Below, piece after piece: positions 1 through 6,157 of a stretch of DNA of 6,778 nucleotides; within the stretch, counting starts at the first letter, position 1; every line of letters begins with the position of its first letter. Source of the DNA: Eubacteriales bacterium (lineage in GTDB: Bacteria; Bacillota; Clostridia; Christensenellales; SZUA-584); assembly GCA_028711205.1 (NCBI GenBank), contig JAQTSP010000143.1, forward strand, positions 1-6,778, read 5' to 3'. The notes under the pieces are model-generated. The model was given only the letters and a program-made list of their open reading frames with translations, was not told the DNA's origin and made no database searches. The position numbers and the translations under genes were made by a program.

Positions 1-638
1 TAGCGGTCAGCGTACAGCACGTATTTAAGGACTTTAAGGGCGAGCGTGTTTTAGACAATGTGCATCACGATTTTGAAGACGGTAAGATACACGGTATCGT
101 GGGCAACAACGGCAGCGGCAAGACCGTGCTGATGAAATGTATCTGCGGGTTCCTCTTCCCGACAAGCGGCAGGATATTCGTGGACTATGAGCAGGTCGGC
201 AAGGACATGGATTTTCCGGAAGATCTGGGGCTGATCATCGAGACGCCGGGTTTTTTGCCGCAGTACAGCGCGATGAAAAACCTGGAAATACTCGCGTCGC
301 TGAAAAACAAGATCGACAGCGTCCGGATTGCCGTGTGTATCCGGCGCGTGGGGCTCGATCCGGCGGTCAAAAAGCCGGTCGGCAAGTATTCTCTCGGCAT
401 GCGCCAGCGTCTCGGTATCGCGCAGGCCATTATGGAAAACCCGTCGCTGCTGATACTCGACGAGCCTTTAAACGGCCTTGACAAGCACGGCGTACGTGAG
501 ATGCGTGAGCTGATCAAAGGCCTGCGCGACGAAGGCAAGACGATACTCCTGGCCAGCCACAACGCGCAGGACGTCGACGAGCTCTGTGATACGGTCTGTG
601 AGATGGATGCAGGCGTATTGACGGTATTAAGACGATGA
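1..638 (+). CDS. ABC transporter ATP-binding protein, BcrA/bacitracin-type (5' end cut by window)
   Basis: This is the nucleotide-binding subunit of an ABC transporter; it would hydrolyse ATP on the cytoplasmic face to drive a separate permease. The frame is open to the window edge, and the codons before GTG 60 encode a normal ABC N-terminus (VFKDFKGERVLDNV), so the gene starts just outside the window and GTG 60 is not the start. Walker A (GNNGSGKT) is at 102-125, the signature SLGMRQR at 390-410, Walker B LLILDE at 447-464, and the H-loop histidine (ASHN) at 558-560. The Q-loop region reads IIETPGF, with Glu at the usual Gln position; this is typical of the BcrA-like, lantibiotic/bacitracin-export group. 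The C-terminus ends normally after the H-loop. No permease follows, so its partner is probably upstream or elsewhere. The substrate cannot be told from the sequence. The family is secure; the drug-export role is inference. Confidence 0.93.
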   Translation, partial: AVSVQHVFKDFKGERVLDNVHHDFEDGKIHGIVGNNGSGKTVLMKCICGFLFPTSGRIFVDYEQVGKDMDFPEDLGLIIETPGFLPQYSAMKNLEILASLKNKIDSVRIAVCIRRVGLDPAVKKPVGKYSLGMRQRLGIAQAIMENPSLLILDEPLNGLDKHGVREMRELIKGLRDEGKTILLASHNAQDVDELCDTVCEMDAGVLTVLRR

Positions 639-669
639 TTTTATTAATTTATGATTGGCGGTATAAAAA

Positions 670-2421
670 ATGAAGGGTAACAAGAAAGACAAAAACAGGC
701 AACTTTTTCTGATCATATCCGCATGCGTGCTCGTTGCAGCGTTGGCAGTGACGGCTGTGCTGTTTTTGGGCAATCAAAGCAACGTGGAGCGTGTGATGGA
801 TTTCGGCACGGTACTGGACGGTGTTTCCGTCAACGGCATCGACATTTCAGGAATGACCGAGGAGGAAGCAAGGAACGCGACGGCGGATGTCCCGCAGGAT
901 TTGCTCAAAGAAGTCAAGCTCTCTTTGGATGTAGACGGAGAGCTGCATGCGTATACGGCGGACGATTTTAGCATAGACACCGATTATCAGGATATCATGG
1001 CACAGGCGGTTGCCTACGGGCATATCGGCCCGTTTATTGAGCGCAAGCAGGCGGCTGATACGGCCGGAAGCGAAGGGATGGTTTTTACTGTCAGTCTCAC
1101 CGTCGACGAAGCAAAACTGCAAACAGCGCTTGCCGCGCTGAAACAGACGCTTGACAAGGAGCCGCAGGACGCGACCGCCGTGTTTACGCCATGGGGGCAT
1201 TTTGAGGACGGAACGCCGTATGCTCCGGATAAGCAGGAGCTAATTGAAACAGCCGCGAACGGCCAAGAACTCACTTATCCGGAAGGCCTTGTACGCTTGA
1301 CGCCCGAAGAGATGCCGATCGCCCTGCGGTACCAGTTCTGGCAAAACGATCACTATGAGGACGATTACAAGCCTGCGGCCGCAACAATATCGCGGTTCCT
1401 TTATATCCCGGAGCAGACCGGGCTGATTGCGGACATGGCGTCGATCGCCGGGGAGATTAATGAACAGGTGCAAAGCGGCGCATTTTCCACGATAACGGTA
1501 CCCGTGCAGGTGACGGCGCCGGCCGTCGGTCTGGACGATATTAAGAACCAGACGCAATTGATCACTTCGTGGACATCCAGTTATTCCACCCACAATAACA
1601 AAGCGCGCAACTGGAATGTGGCGAAGCTGTCGGGCATCATCTGCGGCGTGAGTATCGACCCGGGCGTGACGTGGTCGATCAATGAGGAAGCCGGCCCGCG
1701 GTATGTATCCAACGGCTGGAAGCTGGCATCGGGCATTGTTGACGGGGGTTATGTCGATCAGCCGGGCGGCGGCGTATGCCAGATATCAAGTACAGTATAC
1801 AACGCTGCGATAAGGGCGGCGATTGAGACGCAATCGAAACACCATTCCATCGTATCCGGCTACATGCCAAAAGGACTGGATGCAACAATCAGCACGGGTG
1901 GACCGGATTTAAAGCTGACCAACCCATACACGGTTCCCATATATATCGTTTCGTATATGAACCCGGAGGACAAGAGCATAACGGTCGAAATCTACGGGCC
2001 GCCTGTCATCGACCCGGCGACAGGCGAGGAAGTGATCTATGATTTTACATCTGGAAATCCCAGCTACTATGGCTCTCCTGTGATGTTATATATCTACGAT
2101 AAAACAGCATTACCTGACGGAACGCCGATCCCGCTGGGAGAAGACAGAGTATACGCCGAGATGCGGCAGGGTATGAAGGTAAAGACATATCGGCTTTTTT
2201 ATAAGCTCGACGGCACCAAGTACAATGAAGTGGATTTTGAAAATACCGATGTCAAACCGATCAACGGGAAAACCTATTGCAACTACCCGGATCCCGCGAC
2301 GGTAACGCCGACACCCGAACCAACGGAAGATCCGTCGGCCGGGCCGACAGAAGACCCGTCGGCCGGGCCGATAGAAGACCCGCCGGCGGATCCGACGACA
2401 GAACCGTTGGATGAGGTTTAA
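670..2421 (+). CDS. VanW-family protein with putative peptidoglycan-binding domains and repeated Pro/Thr-rich tail
   Basis: This is a 583-residue membrane-anchored extracytoplasmic protein. Residues 1-10 are basic and 11-34 form one hydrophobic segment, an uncleaved signal anchor. Residues about 48-120 (GVSVNGIDISGMTEEEA, then a Tyr/Phe-rich strand region and AVAYGHIG) and about 140-285 resemble the putative peptidoglycan-binding repeats (PG_binding_4) that precede VanW domains. The VanW domain spans about 298-445, with hallmark QPGGGVCQISST at 364-375, then HHS, GLDAT and LTNP. A beta-rich extension runs to about 535, followed by a disordered tail of EDPSAGPT-type repeats (553-576). There is no LPXTG motif, so sortase anchoring is not expected. 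VanW occurs in some vanB-type glycopeptide-resistance clusters, but its activity is not established; a wall-related role is inferred. ATG 670 is firm because an in-frame stop lies at 664-666; a weak GGCGG is at 657-661. Confidence 0.95.
   Translation: MKGNKKDKNRQLFLIISACVLVAALAVTAVLFLGNQSNVERVMDFGTVLDGVSVNGIDISGMTEEEARNATADVPQDLLKEVKLSLDVDGELHAYTADDFSIDTDYQDIMAQAVAYGHIGPFIERKQAADTAGSEGMVFTVSLTVDEAKLQTALAALKQTLDKEPQDATAVFTPWGHFEDGTPYAPDKQELIETAANGQELTYPEGLVRLTPEEMPIALRYQFWQNDHYEDDYKPAAATISRFLYIPEQTGLIADMASIAGEINEQVQSGAFSTITVPVQVTAPAVGLDDIKNQTQLITSWTSSYSTHNNKARNWNVAKLSGIICGVSIDPGVTWSINEEAGPRYVSNGWKLASGIVDGGYVDQPGGGVCQISSTVYNAAIRAAIETQSKHHSIVSGYMPKGLDATISTGGPDLKLTNPYTVPIYIVSYMNPEDKSITVEIYGPPVIDPATGEEVIYDFTSGNPSYYGSPVMLYIYDKTALPDGTPIPLGEDRVYAEMRQGMKVKTYRLFYKLDGTKYNEVDFENTDVKPINGKTYCNYPDPATVTPTPEPTEDPSAGPTEDPSAGPIEDPPADPTTEPLDEV
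2326..2397 (+). repeat. Three tandem 24-bp units in the VanW-gene tail
   Basis: Units lie at 2326-2349, 2350-2373 and 2374-2397, in frame, encoding EDPSAGPT, EDPSAGPI and EDPPADPT. The first two differ at only two bases; the third has diverged more. Copy-number change would keep the reading frame and only alter the length of the low-complexity tail, which ends 7 residues after the repeats. Confidence 0.93.
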
Positions 2422-2436
2422 TCATGACAATATGAC

Positions 2437-2441
2437 AGGAG
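2437..2441 (+). promoter_or_regulatory. Ribosome binding site that fixes a TTG start
   Basis: AGGAG lies 9 nt before TTG 2451. An in-frame TGA at 2433-2435 rules out any earlier start, and the next in-frame ATG falls inside the conserved ATPase fold. The TTG start is therefore well supported. Confidence 0.85.
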
Positions 2442-2450
2442 TATACCGTT

Positions 2451-3134
2451 TTGGAACCGATTATCCATGTGCGAAACCTAACGAAGATATATAAGACACA
2501 AGACACCAGGGTGCGCGCCGTCAACGACGTGACTCTTGAGATCATGCCCGGGCAGTCGTATGCGATCGTGGGTACGTCGGGCAGCGGCAAGTCGACGCTT
2601 CTTGGCCTGATCGCCGGGCTGGAGCGGCCGACGGCGGGCAAGATCATGATCGGCAGCCGGTCGGTCCATGCAATGAGCGAAAGCCAGCTGGTGGATTTCC
2701 GGCTCAGGAACATCGGTTTTGTGTTCCAAAGCTACAATCTGTTTGAGACGATGACGGCGGAGGAAAACGCGGCCTTTGTGCTCGCGGCGAAGGGTGTTCC
2801 GCGGCAAAAGCGCCTCGAAATGGCGCGCAGCATGCTGGAAAACATGGGGCTTGGGCGGCATCTGAAACACAAACCATCCCAGCTATCGGGCGGTCAGCAG
2901 CAGCGTGTCGCGATCGCAAGGGCGCTCATCAGCAGCCCGAAAATACTTTTTGCCGACGAGCCGACGGGCAATCTCGACAGCCATACCGCACAGGAGATCA
3001 TGGAACTGCTGCGGATGACGGTGCGGTTCGAGAAAACGACGCTGCTGTTTGTGACGCACGACATACAGAATGCGCAGTTTGCGGACAGTGTGATTCATAT
3101 CTCGGACGGCCGGATCGTCGAAGATGCGCACTGA
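2451..3134 (+). CDS. ABC transporter ATP-binding protein, LolD/MacB (FtsE-like) type
   Basis: A complete 227-residue ATPase, the usual length for the LolD/FtsE/MacB-NBD group. Motifs in order: Walker A GTSGSGKST (41-49), Q-loop Gln93 in VFQSYNL, signature LSGGQQQR (145-152), Walker B ILFADE (165-170), D-loop NLD (174-176), and H-loop His203 in VTHD. The sequence GFVFQSYNL and ADEPTGNLDS are characteristic of this group, whose members power four-helix FtsX-fold permeases that transmit force to extracytoplasmic domains rather than moving a substrate through the membrane. It starts at TTG with a good ribosome binding site, 29 nt after the VanW gene. It should work with the MacB-type permease at 4603-5907 in the same run. 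The ATPase of MacB itself is fused to the permease; here it is separate, as in LolCDE or the Bacillus YknYZ type. No catalytic residue is missing. Confidence 0.97.
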   Translation: MEPIIHVRNLTKIYKTQDTRVRAVNDVTLEIMPGQSYAIVGTSGSGKSTLLGLIAGLERPTAGKIMIGSRSVHAMSESQLVDFRLRNIGFVFQSYNLFETMTAEENAAFVLAAKGVPRQKRLEMARSMLENMGLGRHLKHKPSQLSGGQQQRVAIARALISSPKILFADEPTGNLDSHTAQEIMELLRMTVRFEKTTLLFVTHDIQNAQFADSVIHISDGRIVEDAH

Positions 3135-3163
3135 AGAAAGTCGTTTTATAATTATGTTGGATT

Positions 3164-3167
3164 GGAG
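3164..3167 (+). promoter_or_regulatory. Ribosome binding site deciding the start of the Ig-like protein gene
   Basis: GGAG lies 9 nt before ATG 3177. A possible TTG start at 3162 overlaps this site and has no good ribosome binding site of its own. Starting at 3177 also puts the Lys-containing n-region directly at the N-terminus of the signal peptide. Confidence 0.75.
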
Positions 3168-3176
3168 CCTTATCGC

Positions 3177-4616
3177 ATGAAAGTGTTGAAAATACTGTCG
3201 GCCGGTATCGCGGCAATGATGGTGATAAGCATGATAGTCATTACAGCGCTGGCAGACAGCGGCCTGCTGACAATAGATAACGAGAACGTCTATGACGGTA
3301 TGAATCAGTCATACAGCAGCGGATACGCGCCGGTGCAGTCGGGCGACAGCGTGAAAATAGTACTGCCGCTCGTGCCGGCCGATGCGGGAAACCCCGTCGG
3401 GATCAGCGGCGATACGATCACGGTAACGCCGGGCCTCGGTGACACGTCGTCGTCTCCGTTTGTGTTCAGTAACTACCAGAAAACGGTGCAGCTTAAAACG
3501 CATACGACAAAAGACGGGACGAGCGACGCATATCTTGTCAACTTCGATCTCGCGCTGGAGCCCGATAGGTATCAGGGCAGCTATACTGTCATATTGACTG
3601 TTGCGTATACCACCACGGAGGGTGAATATGTCGAACAGCCGTTTACCGTATATGCCGAGGTGGACGGAGCGAACGCAGAACCGACGCAGGAGCCGACACA
3701 GGCGCCGCGCGCACAGCCAAAACTGATCGTATCGTCGTACAGCGTTGACCCGAAAATCGTGGAGGCCGGCCAAACGTTCACCGTAACGGCTGCGCTCAAG
3801 AACACGAGCGAAAAATACGATGTGCGCAATATCAAGATCACATACACGGGCGACGGCGTCAATATACTGCCCGCGGACAATACCAACACGCAATACATCG
3901 AAGAGATCGGAAACGGTAAAAGCTATGATCTGACCTTCGATATGCAGGCGCGGCTGATGAGCGAACCGGGTATTCATACACTCACGCTGAACATCGAATA
4001 CGAGGACAGCCAGACGGTCTCCTACTCTCTGACGGAGGAGATACGGCTGGAGGTCACGCAGCCGCTCAATATCGAGATCGACGAGCCCAACATACCGGCG
4101 GCCGCCAATGCGGGCGATACGGTCAACATAACACTGAATATCTATAACAAAGGACGCAGCGCGGTATACAACGTGATGTGTTCCCTGGAAGCCCAGGGAT
4201 TGTTGCCAGAGAGCAGCGCGTTTGTCGGTAACATGGAACCGGGGAGCAGCGGCGCCGCCGATCTGTACGTTTTTGTCGGCACGCTGAATATGTCCGCTTC
4301 GGAGGAAGGCGGCATAAGCACAGACAGCAGCAGCGATGAAAGGTACGGCTTGACGGACGGGGTGATCACGGTTGTCTACGAAGACGAATTCGGGGAGGAA
4401 TATACGCAGGAAATGACGTTCACTATGGATATTCAGGAACCGGTGATCACGGCCGGCACAACGGATGACGAGGAAGAAGAGGCGCCGGATACGGTCAGCC
4501 AGTGGTGGTTATCCGTGTTGATCGCGGGCGTGATCATTGCGGGGATAGCCGTGTTTCTGCTGATGCGCAAAAAACGCAGGGAAAAGGCTTTAGGTGACGA
4601 CGATGGGCTTGACTGA
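3177..4616 (+). CDS. Secreted, C-terminally membrane-anchored protein with tandem Ig-like (CARDB/COG1361-like) domains
   Basis: A 479-residue extracytoplasmic protein. Residues 1-26 are a signal peptide (MKVLK, hydrophobic core, likely cut at ALA-DS). Three beta-rich segments follow: about 30-163; 181-293, with AGQTFTVTAALKNTS and the spacing typical of CARDB or NEW3-type Ig folds; and 296-418, with AGDTVNITLNIYNKG. A Pro/Thr linker (EPTQEPTQAP, 168-177) separates the first two. An acidic stretch (DDEEEE, 430-435) precedes one transmembrane helix at about 443-463 and a basic cytoplasmic end (RKKRREK). The body is therefore outside the cell and tethered to the membrane. Its place between the ATPase and the permease, and its 14-nt overlap with the permease gene, imply that it belongs to that transporter. 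It has none of the coiled-coil or lipoyl features of an HlyD adaptor. Domain families are judged by eye; the transporter role is inference. Confidence 0.85.
   Translation: MKVLKILSAGIAAMMVISMIVITALADSGLLTIDNENVYDGMNQSYSSGYAPVQSGDSVKIVLPLVPADAGNPVGISGDTITVTPGLGDTSSSPFVFSNYQKTVQLKTHTTKDGTSDAYLVNFDLALEPDRYQGSYTVILTVAYTTTEGEYVEQPFTVYAEVDGANAEPTQEPTQAPRAQPKLIVSSYSVDPKIVEAGQTFTVTAALKNTSEKYDVRNIKITYTGDGVNILPADNTNTQYIEEIGNGKSYDLTFDMQARLMSEPGIHTLTLNIEYEDSQTVSYSLTEEIRLEVTQPLNIEIDEPNIPAAANAGDTVNITLNIYNKGRSAVYNVMCSLEAQGLLPESSAFVGNMEPGSSGAADLYVFVGTLNMSASEEGGISTDSSSDERYGLTDGVITVVYEDEFGEEYTQEMTFTMDIQEPVITAGTTDDEEEEAPDTVSQWWLSVLIAGVIIAGIAVFLLMRKKRREKALGDDDGLD
3678..3701 (+). repeat. Two tandem 12-bp units encoding EPTQ-EPTQ
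   Basis: The copies at 3678-3689 and 3690-3701 each encode EPTQ (residues 168-175) in the linker between the first and second Ig-like domains. They differ at two bases. The composition resembles the EPT-rich tail of the upstream VanW protein. Confidence 0.8.
4592..4597 (+). promoter_or_regulatory. Ribosome binding site for the permease, inside the upstream gene
   Basis: AGGTGA matches the end of the consensus AGGAGGTGA and lies 5 nt before ATG 4603. GTG 4594 is in the same frame but sits within this site, so ATG 4603 is preferred. The site is inside the coding end of the Ig-like protein gene, as expected for translational coupling. Confidence 0.65.
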
Positions 4617-5907
4617 CCTGATCCGATTGGCCGGGCAGAACCTGTGGCGAAGACAGGCGCGGACGATACTGACGATACTCGGCGTCATTATCGGTACGGT
4701 CTGCATTATTCTGATGGTCGCGCTGGGGATATCAAACTACCGGCAGTACGAGGCATATTTTTCCGCCAGCACAAGCCTGACCCAGATTGAGGTGTACGCG
4801 ACGGCCGGCGATGCGTATGGCGGCGCCGGGATCACGGATGAGACGATAGCGGGGTTCCTCTCGATTGACGGCGTAGACGAGGCGACGCCGGTGCTGTACA
4901 TGCCGGTCTATGCAGACGCCGGCCAGTATGAAGCCAATTTGAACGTCCGCGCAGTCGACGGCGATTACATCGGGGATGATCTTGTGTTTATAAACGGCGG
5001 CATGTTTGACAGCGCGTCCACAACGCCGCAGCTTGTGGTCGGGTATTATGCACAAAACAGTTTTATCGCGCAGGGCGAAGATGAGAGCGGCTATGACGTC
5101 TTTAACGACGCCGACGCGGATATCTCGCTGCCGTTTGATCCTTCGGAGCAGCCGCTTGAGCTGTACCTGGGAAATGTGTACGGCATGGAAACGGCGGATA
5201 TGCCGTCCAAACGGTACGTCGCAGCCATTACAGGCGTGCTGGAAAAATCGCAGGATGAACAGGGCTACAGCGTTTATATGAGCCTGGATGTGGCCAAAAC
5301 GATGATACAGCAGAATCATGCGCTGGCCGACAGCATAGGGATTGAGGCGGGCAGTTATACGACCGCGCTGGTCCGCGCGGAGGATTTGGACAGCGTATCC
5401 GGCATCGTCGATACGCTGAACCAAATGGGGTATGAGGCGTACAGTGCGGGAGAGGCGCTGAAAAGCATGCAGGACGAGCAGGCACGGCAGCAGAGCCAGC
5501 TGACTTTTATCGGGCTGATCGCGCTTTTCGTATCGGCGATCGGCATCGCGAACACGATGATGACGAGCATACTCGAGCGCAGGCGCGAGATCGGCATCAT
5601 GAAGGTGACGGGGCTGGCGCTGCCCGGGATCCGCCGCATGTTTCTGATCGAAGCCGCGGTCATCGGGCTTTTCGGCGGCGCGGCCGGCACGGTCATCAGC
5701 TATGTCGTGGCATTCTTTGTCAACAACGCACCGGGCGAAACGGTGATACTCGGCATGTATTTTGAAGAGGGTATGGTGCTTATCATACCCATCTGGCTGG
5801 CGCTCGCGGGGATGGGAATAGCCGTGTTTATCGGCGTGATTGCAGGGCTGTACCCGGCGTGGAAGGCGACGAAGCAAAGCCCGATGGACGCGATACGCGG
5901 CGTGTGA
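4603..5907 (+). CDS. MacB/FtsX-type ABC transporter permease
   Basis: A 434-residue four-helix permease of usual length. Residues 1-20 carry the family N-terminus (NLWRRQARTILTILGVIIG). Helix 1 is at about 22-44, a large extracytoplasmic MacB-type domain spans about 45-298, and the FtsX domain follows with helices near 300-320, 345-372 and 393-418. Conserved FtsX motifs are visible: SAIGIANTMMTSILERRREIGIMK (given here as positions 311-334), and near the end GLYPAWKATKQSPMDAIRG (415-433). The external domain contains an acidic stretch (DADAD, 169-173) that could bind a cation, though this is weak. ATG 4603 is chosen for its AGGTGA site; GTG 4594 would add three residues. It overlaps the Ig-like protein gene by 14 nt and should pair with the ATPase at 2451-3134. 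Members of this superfamily export peptides, drugs or lipoproteins, or regulate wall hydrolases. The substrate here is unknown. Confidence 0.95.
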   Translation: MGLTDLIRLAGQNLWRRQARTILTILGVIIGTVCIILMVALGISNYRQYEAYFSASTSLTQIEVYATAGDAYGGAGITDETIAGFLSIDGVDEATPVLYMPVYADAGQYEANLNVRAVDGDYIGDDLVFINGGMFDSASTTPQLVVGYYAQNSFIAQGEDESGYDVFNDADADISLPFDPSEQPLELYLGNVYGMETADMPSKRYVAAITGVLEKSQDEQGYSVYMSLDVAKTMIQQNHALADSIGIEAGSYTTALVRAEDLDSVSGIVDTLNQMGYEAYSAGEALKSMQDEQARQQSQLTFIGLIALFVSAIGIANTMMTSILERRREIGIMKVTGLALPGIRRMFLIEAAVIGLFGGAAGTVISYVVAFFVNNAPGETVILGMYFEEGMVLIIPIWLALAGMGIAVFIGVIAGLYPAWKATKQSPMDAIRGV

Positions 5908-5918
5908 CATTCATTTTC

Positions 5919-5947
5919 TTGTATTGACACGACAGAAGCGATAGAAT
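5919..5947 (+). promoter_or_regulatory. Candidate sigma-A-type promoter downstream of the permease
   Basis: The -10 candidate TAGAAT (5942-5947) matches TATAAT at five of six bases. At 17-bp spacing the -35 would be TTGTAT (5919-5924), which matches three of six. A perfect TTGACA is at 5924-5929 but only 12 bp from TAGAAT, too close for a standard promoter. The placement, just after an operon end, supports a promoter here, but the -35 is uncertain. It would transcribe the gap region and the amidase gene. Confidence 0.35.
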
Positions 5948-6000
5948 GAAACGGGTCAAACCTGACAATGGCAACGGTACTTCTTAAGAAAAAGGGCTTT

Positions 6001-6084
6001 ATGAAGTATTTGATACTGTTTCTTGCACTGCTGCTTTGTACCGCGGCCAGCGCTGTACGCAGCAGCAGGAAAACCTGGCCTTAA
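6001..6084 (+). CDS. Possible 27-residue signal-peptide-like small ORF
   Basis: ATG 6001 opens a 27-codon frame encoding MKYLILFLALLLCTAASA followed by VRSSRKTWP and TAA. The first 18 residues look like a complete signal peptide: one Lys, a hydrophobic core and an A-S-A cleavage site. AAAAAGGG ends 4 nt before the ATG, a slightly close ribosome binding site. The same frame could start at ATG 5968 (38 residues), but that start has no good site. The peptide is too short to be a normal secreted protein. It may be a real small membrane peptide, a leader, the front of a frameshifted gene, or chance. No family is recognised. Confidence 0.22.
   Translation: MKYLILFLALLLCTAASAVRSSRKTWP
6028..6065 (+). 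other. Imperfect hairpin in the pre-amidase gap
   Basis: CTGCTGC (6028-6034) pairs with GCAGCAG (6059-6065), GTAC (6038-6041) with GTAC (6055-6058), and CGC (6042-6044) with GCG (6050-6052). The right arm continues without a break while the left arm carries a TTT bulge. The apical loop is GGCCA. No T-run follows, so it does not look like an intrinsic terminator; it could be an RNA structure in the amidase leader or a by-product of Leu/Ser codon choice in the small ORF. Confidence 0.4.
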
Positions 6085-6089
6085 CATTA

Positions 6090-6120
6090 TTGAGAGATCG
6101 GGATAGCAGTCAAGTATATT
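6090..6120 (+). promoter_or_regulatory. Weak promoter-like pair before the amidase
   Basis: TTGAGA (6090-6095, five of six to TTGACA) and TATATT (6115-6120, four of six to TATAAT) are separated by 19 bp, longer than ideal. It would start transcription about 30 nt before the amidase ATG. Both elements are short and AT-rich, so chance is a real possibility. Confidence 0.25.
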
Positions 6121-6157
6121 ATTGGGTGGCGGAAAATAAATATTGTGAGGGAAAAAG

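Larger units (their letters stand above)
5908..6157. other. 250-nt gap between the permease and amidase genes
   Basis: The only sizeable gap in the window. It holds a candidate promoter (5919-5947), a perfect 10-bp palindrome (5981-5990), a short signal-peptide-like reading frame (6001-6084), an imperfect hairpin (6028-6065) and a weak second promoter-like pair (6090-6120). No convincing intrinsic terminator follows the permease stop: no GC-rich stem followed by a T-run is visible. Confidence 0.7.

Noticed and set aside
60..62. GTG 60 as the start of the first ATPase gene
   Set aside because: The upstream in-frame codons encode the conserved ABC N-terminal strand, so the true start is outside the window.
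639..669. AT-rich inverted repeat (TTTTAT with ATAAAA) between the first two genes
   Set aside because: Six A-T pairs with an 18-nt loop would be unstable, and the right arm lies just before the VanW start codon; it is not a terminator.
3147..3152. Perfect TATAAT between the ATPase and Ig-like protein genes
   Set aside because: No -35-like hexamer lies 16-18 bp upstream (the bases there are the GC-rich end of the ATPase gene) and there is no TGn extension, so it is probably chance in an AT-rich gap.
3162..3164. TTG 3162 as the start of the Ig-like protein gene
   Set aside because: It overlaps the GGAG site that serves ATG 3177, and it would add MEPYR before the signal peptide without a ribosome binding site of its own.
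4182..4199. Perfect 7-bp inverted repeat with a 4-nt loop
   Set aside because: It lies inside the Ig-like protein coding sequence, has no T-run after it, and the flanking codons fit the domain, so it is not a terminator.
4732..5910. A 392-codon open frame on the - strand across the permease gene
   Set aside because: It lies opposite a gene with clear MacB/FtsX motifs. Its product is rich in His, Arg and Cys with no recognisable domain, as expected for an antisense shadow of a codon-biased gene.
5981..5990. Perfect 10-bp palindrome TTCTTAAGAA as an operator
   Set aside because: Palindromes of this length are expected several times by chance in a window of this size, and no second copy or regulator gene is seen.
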